64,000 nucleotides of DNA from an uncultured Vicinamibacterales bacterium (lineage in GTDB: Bacteria; Acidobacteriota; Vicinamibacteria; Vicinamibacterales; UBA8438): positions 124,001-188,000 of the forward strand of contig OY282382.1 in NCBI GenBank assembly GCA_958295905.1, written 5' to 3'. Made by a program: the position numbers and the translations under genes. The notes below the pieces were generated by a model. That model was not told where the DNA came from and did no database searches. It saw only the letters and a list, made by a program, of their open reading frames with translations. Shown here one piece after another: positions 18,453-26,437 of this stretch (position 1 is the stretch's first letter; each line of letters opens with the position of its first letter).

Positions 18453-19327
18453 TACCGCGGGAGATCCTCACGCAGGTCCGCCGGGTCGAGATCGCCACGC
18501 GGGGTCTCGTGCACGAGGTCTTCTCGGGCGAGTACCACTCGGTGTTCAAGGGCCGCGGCATGAACTTCGCCGAGGTGCGCGAGTACCACTACGGCGACGA
18601 CATCCGCAACATCGACTGGAACGTGACCGCGCGCGCCGGCGCGCCGTTCGTCAAGGTTTTCGACGAGGAGCGCGAGCTGACGGTGATGCTCGTCGTCGAC
18701 GTCAGCGCTTCCGGCGACTTCGGCTCGGCCGGCCGCATGAAGGGCGAGGTGGCGGTCGAAATCTGCGCGGTGCTGGCCTTCTCGGCCATCACCAACAACG
18801 ACAAGGTCGGCCTGATCATCTTCAGCGACCGCATCGAGAAGTTCGTGCCGCCCCGCAAGGGACGCCGCCACGTGCTGCGGGTACTGCGCGAGCTGCTCTA
18901 CTTCGAGCCGGCGGGGCGCGGCACCGACATCGCCGGCGCGCTCGAGTACCTGGCCCGCGTCATCCGGCGCCGCGCCGTGACCTTCGTGGTCTCCGACTTT
19001 CTCGCCGGCGGCTACCGGCGGGCCCTGGCGGTGGCCGGCCGCCGGCACGACACCATCGTCATACGTATCGGCGACCCCCGCGAGCAGGCGCTGCCGCCGG
19101 TCGGCTACGTCGACCTCGAGGACGCCGAGACCGGCGACCGGCTCACGGTGAACGTGTCGGACCCGGCCTTCCGCCGGGCCTTCGAGCGCCAGGTGGCGGA
19201 GACGCGGGAGGCGCGCGGGCGGGCGTTCCGGCAGGCGGGGGTCGACGTGGTGGAAATCGCCACCGACCGGCCCTACGCCGACCGGCTGATGCGTTTTTTC
19301 CGGCAACGCGCGAAACGGTTCCGATGA
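18449..19327 (+). CDS. DUF58 domain protein
   Basis: A 292-aa cytoplasmic protein with the DUF58 signature (EVREYHYGDDIRNIDWNVTAR near residue 45) and a von Willebrand A-like fold: the MIDAS start VVDVSASG, then KVGLIIFSDRIEKF and the late FVVSDFL strand. DUF58 proteins accompany MoxR in Bat operons. The start is the GTG that overlaps the moxR stop by 4 bases; the next gene overlaps by ATGA. Coupling on both sides supports fixed stoichiometry. Confidence 0.9.
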
Positions 19328-20367
19328 CGACCCGGGCACCGGCGGCGGCGTTCACGGCGTTCCTCGCGGCCGTGACGGCCGCCCGGGCGATCGAGCCCGC
19401 CGTGGAAGCCGTGGAGCCCGCCGCGGAAGCGATTGCGCCCGCGGTCCAGGCCGTCGAGCCCCGCGCCGGGGCGGTCGAGCCCACCGCCGAGACCACCGTC
19501 TCGGCGGCGACGGCGGCGGTGGGCGATCCGGTGACGGTGGTCGTGACGGTGCGGCACGCGCCGGACGCCACGGTGCGGTGGCCCGATCCGATCGACGCCG
19601 GACCGTTCGAGGTCCTCGATCCGCCGGTCCCGCAGTCGACGGCCGTCGACGGGGGAACGGAGTCGCGTCTCGAGCTGCGGATCGCCGCGTTCGAGCTCGG
19701 CGAATTGTCCCTTCCGTCTCTCGACCTCGAGGTCGTGGACGCCGCCGGCGGCGTGACGACCCTCGCGACCGGGACGGTGACGGTCGCCCTCGAGAGCGTC
19801 GGGCGGGACGAGGGCGGGGACATCCGCGACATCAAGGGACCGCTGGCCATTCCGTTCGAGGCCGCCACCCTGCTGCCGTGGATCGCGGCGCTGGCGGCGC
19901 TCGCGGCGGCCGCCGCCTGGATTTACCGGCGCTACCGGCGGCGGACCCGGCCCGAGGCGCCGCGGCCGGCACGCCCGCCGCGGCCGGCCCACGTCGTCGC
20001 CCTCGAAGCGCTCGATGCGTTGGAGGCGGCGGGAATGCCGGAGCGCGGGGAGATCAAGACTTATCACGTCCGGTTGTCGGACATCCTGCGGGTCTACCTC
20101 GAGGGCCGGTTCGGCGTCGACGCGATGGAGATGACCACCGGCGAGGTCCTCGACGGCCTGCGCGGGACGGATACGGACCGTGCGGTCGTCGCCGACGTCC
20201 GGCATCTGCTCGACCGGTGCGACCTCGTGAAGTTCGCGAAGCTCCGGCCCGCAATCCCCGAGTGCCGCGGGCTGGCCCCGCTCGCGCGCCGCGTGGTGGA
20301 CGTCACCACCATCGCCGGGCCGGCCGCCGCCGAGTCGGCGGCCGTTCCCGCGGAGCAGACGACATGA
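19324..20367 (+). CDS. DUF4381-like membrane protein of the Bat operon
   Basis: A 347-aa protein: N-terminal hydrophobic segment or signal, an alanine- and glutamate-rich stretch with repeats of the type AVEP (about residues 25-55), an extracytoplasmic beta domain like the BatD fold (about 55-170), one membrane helix (about 180-200) and a cytoplasmic helical tail with YRRYRRR just inside the membrane. This layout matches the short DUF4381/BatD-like partner found between DUF58 and the VWA proteins. Both ends overlap neighbours by ATGA. Confidence 0.7.
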   Translation: MTTRAPAAAFTAFLAAVTAARAIEPAVEAVEPAAEAIAPAVQAVEPRAGAVEPTAETTVSAATAAVGDPVTVVVTVRHAPDATVRWPDPIDAGPFEVLDPPVPQSTAVDGGTESRLELRIAAFELGELSLPSLDLEVVDAAGGVTTLATGTVTVALESVGRDEGGDIRDIKGPLAIPFEAATLLPWIAALAALAAAAAWIYRRYRRRTRPEAPRPARPPRPAHVVALEALDALEAAGMPERGEIKTYHVRLSDILRVYLEGRFGVDAMEMTTGEVLDGLRGTDTDRAVVADVRHLLDRCDLVKFAKLRPAIPECRGLAPLARRVVDVTTIAGPAAAESAAVPAEQTT

Positions 20368-21359
20368 CCCTGCTCAGGTTCGCCGATCCGGCGTATCTCC
20401 TGCTGCTGCTCGCAGTGCCGCTGCTCGTCTGGTGGTACGTCGCGGGCGGCCGAAGCCGGACCGGGTCGCTGCGCTACTCGTCGCTGGCCTCGATCGCCCG
20501 TGCCGGCGGGCGGCGCACCGGGCGCCACCGCCACGCCCTCTTCGTCCTGCGCAGCCTCGGGCTCGTCGCCCTGGTCGTCGCGTTCGCCCGGCCCCAGACC
20601 GGGGTCACGGCCGAGAACGTCACCACCGAGGGCATCGACATCGTGCTGGCTCTCGATCTGTCGACCTCGATGCTGGCCGAAGACCTGGAGCCGAACCGCA
20701 TCGAGGCGGCCAAGGCGGTGGCCGCCGATTTCGTCGCCGGCCGGCGGAACGACCGCATCGGCTTGGTGGCGTTCGCCGGCGACGCCTTCACGCAGGTCCC
20801 CCTGACCCTCGACTACGGCATCGTGACCACCGTGCTCGGCGAGCTCGAAACCGGTATCCTCGAAGACGGCACCGCCATCGGCATGGGGCTGGCCACCGCG
20901 GTCAAGCGGCTGCAGGACTCGTCCGCCGAGTCGAAGGTGATCGTGCTGCTGACCGACGGGCGGAACAACCGGGGGGAAATCGATCCGGTCACCGCCGCGC
21001 AGATGGCGGCGGCGCTGGACGTCCGGATCTACGCCATCGGCGCCGGCGCCCAGGGCGTGGCGCGGGTGCCGGTGGACGACCCCCTCTTCGGCCGCCGGTA
21101 CGCGCAGATGCGGGTCGACGTCGACGAGCCGACGCTGCAGGAGACGGCGGACCTGACCGGCGGCCGCTACTTCCGCGCGACCGACCGGTCGAGCCTCGAG
21201 GAGATCTACGCGGAGATCGATGCGCTGGAAACAACCGAGATGGAGGTCGAGCAGTTCACCCGCTACGGCGAGCTGTTCCACGTCCCGCTGCTGGCCGGCC
21301 TGGCCCTCCTCCTGCTGGAGATCACGCTGGCCCGCACCGTGCTGAGGAAGATACCGTAG
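20364..21359 (+). CDS. batA: VWA domain membrane protein, BatA-like
   Basis: A 331-aa protein with two N-terminal membrane helices, a periplasm- or cytoplasm-facing von Willebrand A domain with an intact MIDAS (DLSTSM near residue 98, T in the middle, and a late TDGRNN aspartate), and a C-terminal membrane helix. This is the BatA architecture; BatA and BatB form a membrane complex linked to stress or envelope functions together with MoxR. It overlaps the previous gene by ATGA and the following GTG by one base. Confidence 0.88.
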   Translation: MTLLRFADPAYLLLLLAVPLLVWWYVAGGRSRTGSLRYSSLASIARAGGRRTGRHRHALFVLRSLGLVALVVAFARPQTGVTAENVTTEGIDIVLALDLSTSMLAEDLEPNRIEAAKAVAADFVAGRRNDRIGLVAFAGDAFTQVPLTLDYGIVTTVLGELETGILEDGTAIGMGLATAVKRLQDSSAESKVIVLLTDGRNNRGEIDPVTAAQMAAALDVRIYAIGAGAQGVARVPVDDPLFGRRYAQMRVDVDEPTLQETADLTGGRYFRATDRSSLEEIYAEIDALETTEMEVEQFTRYGELFHVPLLAGLALLLLEITLARTVLRKIP

Positions 21360-22390
21360 TGTTCAGGTTCGCCGCGGTCGACATGCTGTTCGCCTGGCTG
21401 CTGGTCCCGGCCCTCGCGGGGCTGGCGTGGTGGGCCCACGCGCGCACGCGCCGGGCGCTCGCCCTGATCGGCGACCGCCACCTCCTCGACCGGCTGACGG
21501 CCACCGTCGACCGGCGGGGCCGGGCCGCGAAGCACGCGGCCCTCGCCGCCGCGGTGGTCCTGCTGGTCACGGCGCTGGCGCGGCCGCAGTTCGGCAGCCG
21601 GGTGGAGACGGTGCGGCGCGAGGGGCAGGACATCGTGGTGGCGCTCGACCTGTCCGCCTCGATGACGGCCGAGGACATCGCGCCGAACCGGCTCGACCGG
21701 GCCAAATTCGCCGTCGCCGATCTGATCGGCCGGCTGGAGGGCGACCGGGTCGGGCTGGTCGCGTTCGCGGGCGAAGCGTTCGTGCAGAGCCCCCTGACCA
21801 GCGACTACGGGGCCGCCGCCCTCTTCCTCAACGCGATGGATCCGGACCTGATCTCGGTGCAGGGCACGAACCTCGGCCAGGCCGTCGCGGTGGCCCTCGA
21901 CGCGTTCGCGGAGACCGGGCGGCGCCACCGGGTCCTCGTGCTGATCACCGACGGCGAGGACCACGAGGGGGAGGTCGAGGACGCCCTCGATCGGGCGGTC
22001 GAGGCGGGGGTCCGCATCTACACCGTCGGCATCGGCTCGACCGAGGGGGTGCCGATTCCCGCGTTCGACGAGGCCGGCCGCGCCCAGGGCTTCCAGCGGG
22101 ACGACGGCGGGGCGGTGGTGACGACGCAACTCGACGAGGCGACCCTCCGGACGATGGCCGAGCGCACCGGCGGCCTCTACTACCGCGCCTCGCCGGCCGG
22201 GAGCGAGCTCGAGGCGCTGGCCGCCGAGGTGACCGGCGGCGACGGGCAGGCGTTCGAAGCCGAGCAGGTGACCGTGTTCGACGAGCAGTATCAGCTCTTT
22301 CTCGGTCTCGCGCTGGCGTTGCTGGCCGCCGAGGTCCTAATTCCGGACCGCCGGCGGGTGCGGGCCGAATGGTCGGGGAGATTCAAGTGA
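21359..22390 (+). CDS. batB: VWA domain membrane protein, BatB-like
   Basis: A 343-aa paralogue of the preceding protein: two N-terminal helices, VWA domain with MIDAS DLSASM and TDGEDHEG, then a C-terminal helix (LFLGLALALLAAEVLI). It starts at a GTG that shares one base with the batA stop. Its last codons (RVRAEWSGRFK) and the GTG start of the next gene have been tandemly duplicated 74 bp downstream. Confidence 0.88.
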   Translation: MFRFAAVDMLFAWLLVPALAGLAWWAHARTRRALALIGDRHLLDRLTATVDRRGRAAKHAALAAAVVLLVTALARPQFGSRVETVRREGQDIVVALDLSASMTAEDIAPNRLDRAKFAVADLIGRLEGDRVGLVAFAGEAFVQSPLTSDYGAAALFLNAMDPDLISVQGTNLGQAVAVALDAFAETGRRHRVLVLITDGEDHEGEVEDALDRAVEAGVRIYTVGIGSTEGVPIPAFDEAGRAQGFQRDDGGAVVTTQLDEATLRTMAERTGGLYYRASPAGSELEALAAEVTGGDGQAFEAEQVTVFDEQYQLFLGLALALLAAEVLIPDRRRVRAEWSGRFK

Positions 22391-22464
22391 GACGAGAGCG
22401 CGTCGGCGGCGGCATGCGCGTGGTCCGCGGGGTGCGGGTCGAGTGGACGGGGAGGTTCAGGTGA
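22387..22464 (+). other. Mini-ORF created by a 74-bp duplication of the batB-batC junction
   Basis: A 25-codon ORF starts at a GTG overlapping the batB stop (GTGA, 22387-22390) and ends in a TGA that overlaps the batC GTG (GTGA, 22461-22464). Its first residues MRRERVGGG copy the batC start (MKRRRAAAG) and its last residues RVEWTGRFR copy the batB end. The duplication therefore keeps a chain of coupled reading frames through the operon. Confidence 0.5.
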
Positions 22465-23315
22465 AACGCCGCCGGGCCGCGGCCGGGCTCGCCTGTCTGG
22501 CCGGTCTGCTGGGGCCGGCCCCCGCCGACGCGCAACCCGGACGGGGCGCGGTGGAGGCGGGCAACCGGCTCTACGCGGAGGGCCGGTTCGACGAGGCCCA
22601 CGAGCAATACCTGGAAGCCCTGCGGGAGGCGCCGGACTCGCCTGTCGTCCCGTTCAACAACGGGAACGCGCTGTACCGGACCGACGAGTTCCAGCGCGCG
22701 ATGGAGGCCTACCGGCGGGCGGCCGAGAGCGGCGATCCCGCCGTCGAGGCACAGGCCTGGTACAACCTCGGCAACGCCTTCTACCGCCGGCGGGAGCTCC
22801 AACCCGCCCTCGAAGCCTACAAGCAGGCGCTGCGCCGCAACCCCGCGGACGTCGATGCGAAGCACAACCTCGAGCTGACCATCGAGCAGCTCCAGGAGCA
22901 ACAACAGCAACCGTCCTCGGATCAGCAGCAGGATCCGAACGAAGACGAGAACGAGGAAAACCAATCCGGGCCGCAGGAGCAGCCGCCGGACCAGCAGGAG
23001 CAGCAGGACCAGGAGGAGGAGCAGCAGGACCAGGAGAAGGAGCAGCAGGACCAGGAGAACCAGGAGAACCAGGACCAGGAGGAGCAGGAACAGAATCAGC
23101 AGCAGAACCCGCAGGAGCAGAACCCGCAGGAGCAGGGGCGGCAGGAGCAGCCGCCGGACCCGTCCCGCGGGGAGTCGCCGTCCGAGCCGCAGCCCGGCGA
23201 GCTGAGCCGCGAGGACGCGGAGCGCCTGCTGGAAGCGATCAACGAGGACCCCGACCAGATTCGACGCCGCCGGCGGACCACCGCCCCGGACCGGCCGCCA
23301 CGGAGGCCGTGGTGA
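22461..23315 (+). CDS. batC: TPR protein with long Q/E/D/N-rich tail, BatC-like
   Basis: A 284-aa exported protein: a signal peptide ending near PAPADAQ, three TPR units (about residues 30-140, with the pattern NRLYAEGRFDEAHEQYLEAL), then about 90 residues of low complexity built from Q, E, D, N and P, and a short basic end. BatC-type proteins carry TPRs that bind the VWA partners. The tail is encoded by CAG/GAG-rich repeats, so length variation between strains is likely. The GTG at 22461 has GGGAGG 5 bases upstream; the stop overlaps the GTG of the next gene. Confidence 0.8.
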   Translation: MKRRRAAAGLACLAGLLGPAPADAQPGRGAVEAGNRLYAEGRFDEAHEQYLEALREAPDSPVVPFNNGNALYRTDEFQRAMEAYRRAAESGDPAVEAQAWYNLGNAFYRRRELQPALEAYKQALRRNPADVDAKHNLELTIEQLQEQQQQPSSDQQQDPNEDENEENQSGPQEQPPDQQEQQDQEEEQQDQEKEQQDQENQENQDQEEQEQNQQQNPQEQNPQEQGRQEQPPDPSRGESPSEPQPGELSREDAERLLEAINEDPDQIRRRRRTTAPDRPPRRPW

Positions 23316-25213
23316 GCACGGGAAGGCAGCCGGGGGCGTCGCGCCCGCGGAACGCGGCGGGCGCCGGCGGCGACCCCGCCGGGACGCGGCGCCGGCCCGG
23401 AACGCGGGCGCTGGCGGCGGCCGCCCTGGCCCTCCTGGCGGTTCCCGCCGCCGCCACGGCGCAGTCGGCGCGGGCCTTCCTGAGCCAGAACCCGGTGCCC
23501 CTCAACGGCCGGTTCGTCCTCAACGTGGAGGTCTCCGGCAGCCAGAACGCGGACCCCGCCCTGCCCGACCTGTCGGCGTTCGCCGTCTACCTCGGCTCGG
23601 GCACGTCGACGTCGATGCAGATCGTCAACGGCCGGATGTCGACCACGTTCACGATCGAGTACCGGTTCCAGGCGACGCAGGAAGGCACGTTCGAGATCGG
23701 TCCGGTGACGGTGACGGCCGGTGGACAGAGCCTGCGCACGGATCCCCTGACCATCGAGATCTCCGGCGCCCCGCCGCCCGGCGCAGGCGGGCGCGGCGGG
23801 TCGGGCGGGCGCGGCGCCGCCGACGGCGGCATCGCCCCCGAGGACCTGTTCGTCACCGCCGCCCCGAGCGCCGAGCAGGTCTACGTCAACCAGCCGGTCG
23901 TTGTGGAGTACCGCATCTTCACCCGGGTCGACGTCGAAGGCGTCAGCGTCGTCCGGCAGCCGGGCACGGCCGGCTTCTGGGTCGAAGAGCTGGCCACCCC
24001 GCAACGACCGGAGCAGGTCGTCCGCGACGGCGTGCAGTACGCCAGCAGCGTCATCCGGCGCATCGCCCTGTTCCCGACCAGCGCCGGCCCGAAGCGCCTC
24101 GATCCGCTGGTGATCGAGGCGCAGGTGCGCGTGCGGCAGCGGTCCCGCTTCGGACGCGACCCTTTCGGCGGCTTCTTCGGCGACAGCTTGCTCGGGCGGC
24201 GGATGCCGGTCTCGGTCGCGTCGAACGCCATCGACCTCGAGGTGCGCCCGGCCCCGCCCGGCGCCCCCGCGTCGTTCTCCGGGTTCGTCGGGCCGCTCGC
24301 GGTCTCGGCCGATGTGGACCGCAACGAGGCGGAGACCAACGACGCCCTGACCCTGCGGCTGGACATCAGCGGCGCCGGCAACATCCGGACCCTGCCCGAG
24401 CCGAGCCTGAACCTCCCGGCCGCCTTCGAGGTCTATCCCCCGGAGATGCGCGAGGAGGTGGAGCCGACCGCGGACGGCGTCCGCGGACGGCGGGTCTACG
24501 AGTACGTCGTCGTGCCGCGCGAACCGGGCCGGATGACCATTCCCCCCGTCGAGTTCGCGTACCTCGACCCCGCACGCGGCGCCTACGCGGTTGCGTCCTC
24601 CGACCCCATCACCCTGACCGTCACCGGCGATCCGGGTCCCGCGCCGATCCTGCCCGGCGCGCGCGCCCGCACCGCCGCGGACCTCCAGCGCCGGGACATC
24701 CGCTTCATCCGCATCGCCGCCCCGTCCTTCCGGCCGATCGGCGGCTCGCTGTTCCGCTCGGCCGGCTTCTGGACGGTGGCCGCCCTGCCCCTGCTCGCGC
24801 TCGCCGGCGCGGTCGCGGTGCGCCGCCACCGGGACCGGCTCGCCGGCGACGTCGCCTGGGCGCGCAGCCGGCGCGCCTCGAAGGTGGCCCGGCGCCGGCT
24901 CGCCCGCGCCGAGTCGCTGTGCGCGCCGGAACGGCACCGGGAGTTCCACGCCGAGGTGGGCCGCGCCATGCAGGGGTTCCTCGGCGACAAACTGAACCTG
25001 GCCGAGGCCGGCCTGATCCACGACGAGATTCGCGCCGCCCTCGCCGCGCGCGGGGTGGGGACGGACCTCATCGACGCGTGTCTCGACTGCCTCGAACGCT
25101 GCGACCGCCAGCGCTTCGCCCCCACCGAGCCGGACACCGCCGCGACGCAGGCGATGCTCGCGGAGGCGGGGCGGGCGATGACCGAGCTCGACGCGGCGTT
25201 GTCCACGTCATGA
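23312..25213 (+). CDS. batD: BatD-like protein
   Basis: A 633-aa protein with an N-terminal signal region that ends near AAATAQ (about residue 50), a series of immunoglobulin-like beta domains of the BatD family (NPVPLNGRFVLNVEVSG near residue 60; QVYVNQPVVVEYRIF near 190; a glycine-rich linker between them), one membrane helix about residue 490 and a helical cytoplasmic tail. BatD works with BatA/B in the periplasm. It starts at a GTG overlapping the batC stop; an in-frame GTG one codon upstream (23309) is possible. It ends in ATGA with the next gene. Confidence 0.82.
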   Translation: MSTGRQPGASRPRNAAGAGGDPAGTRRRPGTRALAAAALALLAVPAAATAQSARAFLSQNPVPLNGRFVLNVEVSGSQNADPALPDLSAFAVYLGSGTSTSMQIVNGRMSTTFTIEYRFQATQEGTFEIGPVTVTAGGQSLRTDPLTIEISGAPPPGAGGRGGSGGRGAADGGIAPEDLFVTAAPSAEQVYVNQPVVVEYRIFTRVDVEGVSVVRQPGTAGFWVEELATPQRPEQVVRDGVQYASSVIRRIALFPTSAGPKRLDPLVIEAQVRVRQRSRFGRDPFGGFFGDSLLGRRMPVSVASNAIDLEVRPAPPGAPASFSGFVGPLAVSADVDRNEAETNDALTLRLDISGAGNIRTLPEPSLNLPAAFEVYPPEMREEVEPTADGVRGRRVYEYVVVPREPGRMTIPPVEFAYLDPARGAYAVASSDPITLTVTGDPGPAPILPGARARTAADLQRRDIRFIRIAAPSFRPIGGSLFRSAGFWTVAALPLLALAGAVAVRRHRDRLAGDVAWARSRRASKVARRRLARAESLCAPERHREFHAEVGRAMQGFLGDKLNLAEAGLIHDEIRAALAARGVGTDLIDACLDCLERCDRQRFAPTEPDTAATQAMLAEAGRAMTELDAALSTS

Positions 25214-26001
25214 CTCGGCGGCATCCGGCATCGTTCGCGGCGGCGGCCCTCGGCGCGCTGTGCCTCGCGATCCCGCCCGCGGCGGCGGCCCAGAGCGCGT
25301 TCTTCGACGAGGGCAACCAGCGCTATCAGGCCGGCGACTTCGAGGGCGCCCTCGACCGCTACCGGCGGATTCTCGACGAGGGGCTCGAGAGCGGCGAGCT
25401 CCACTACAACATCGGGAACGCCCACTTCCGGCTGGGCCGGCTCGCGCCGGCCATCCTCCACTATGAACGCGCCCGGCGCCTGATGCCGGGCGACGACGAC
25501 CTGCTCGCCAACCTCGCCCTCGCCCGGTCGATGACCATCGACGACGTTCCCCCGCGGCCCGAGTTCTGGCTTTTCCGCGTCATCGGTTGGTGGGTCGGGC
25601 TGCTGCCCCGCACCGCCCTGATCTGGCTCGTCGCGCTGGCCTGGGTGACGACGATCGCGGGCACCGCCGTCGTGGTGCTCCGGCCGGCCGCGCGCCCGGC
25701 GGCCTGGGCGCGGCGCATCGCCCTGGCTGCGGCGGCCCTCACGCTCGTCTCCGGTGTCAACCTCGCCGTCCGCGAGCTCGGAATCGGCGCGGCCGAGGAG
25801 GCGATCGTGATGGCCGAGGAGGTGCAGGTGCAGAGCGCGCCCTCGGACGATCCCGCCCTGCGGATCTTCGCCGTCCACGCCGGCACGAAGGTCGTCCTGG
25901 ACCGCCGCTCGGACGAATGGGCGGAGATCGTGCTCGAGGACGGCGCGGTGGGGTGGATGCGGGCCTCTCAGCTCGAGCCGATTCAGGGATCTGCGCCGTA
26001 G
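25210..26001 (+). CDS. batE: TPR and SH3-like membrane protein, BatE-like
   Basis: A 263-aa protein: signal peptide (to about AAAAQ, residue 28), two TPRs (NQRYQAGDFEGALDRYRRIL and NIGNAHFRLGRLAPAI), two membrane helices near residues 130-185, and a C-terminal bacterial SH3-like domain (VHAGTKVVLDRRSDEWAEI, DGAVGWM). This is the BatE layout and closes the operon. The last codons and the TAG fall in a TCTGCGCCG motif that belongs to dispersed repeat family I. Confidence 0.82.
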   Translation: MTRRHPASFAAAALGALCLAIPPAAAAQSAFFDEGNQRYQAGDFEGALDRYRRILDEGLESGELHYNIGNAHFRLGRLAPAILHYERARRLMPGDDDLLANLALARSMTIDDVPPRPEFWLFRVIGWWVGLLPRTALIWLVALAWVTTIAGTAVVVLRPAARPAAWARRIALAAAALTLVSGVNLAVRELGIGAAEEAIVMAEEVQVQSAPSDDPALRIFAVHAGTKVVLDRRSDEWAEIVLEDGAVGWMRASQLEPIQGSAP

Positions 26002-26210
26002 GAGCCGGCGCCGCGGCAACGGCGCGGTCCCTTCCCGCCGCTGTCGCCGGCGCGGCGGCAGACGGCGCGCAACCGCCCGTGGCAAGACTCCGCGGCGCGC
26101 CGGAACCAGCCCGGCAATCGTCGCCTGCGGCGCCGATTGCCGCCCAACCAACCCGCCGGGGAGTCGGCGCCTCCAGAAGGAGGCGGCGCCGTTCTACCGC
26201 GCAGACTCCT
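25989..26210. repeat. Family I intergenic repeat (long form) at the batE 3' end
   Basis: The segment opens with ATCTGCGCCGTAG, which supplies the batE stop, and contains at 26107-26208 a copy of the 83-bp repeat seen four times at 33663-33993, including GCCGCCCAACCAACCC and a terminal GCGCAGACTCC. This copy has an extra hairpin GGCGCCTCC-agaa-GGAGGC in its middle. Confidence 0.65.
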
Positions 26211-26221
26211 GGCCGGCGGGG

Positions 26222-26331
26222 GCGCGGAAACGGCTCGGATCGGCCGGATTTCGGCGATTTCGACCGCTGTTCGACACGCTCCCGTCAGGCCTAATACGGC
26301 CCCGGCCGGATGCATCGCAACTTCCGCCACG
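26222..26331 (-). repeat. Family V intergenic repeat
   Basis: About 110 bp, about 80 per cent identical by eye to the reverse complement of 52085-52195. Shared landmarks are GGGGCCGTATT, CAGCGGTCGAAAT and CCGATCCGAGCC. It lies in the 436-base gap before the ADOP permease gene and does not encode a recognisable protein. Confidence 0.6.
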
Positions 26332-26437
26332 GACTGGTCAGGAACAAGCGGATCCGCTGGAGCGTCCTATCCCTGTAGTCACCGTTCATCCTCGCCGAAG
26401 CGTCCGCCGCACGCGGGCCACGACTGGGACCCCGGCC

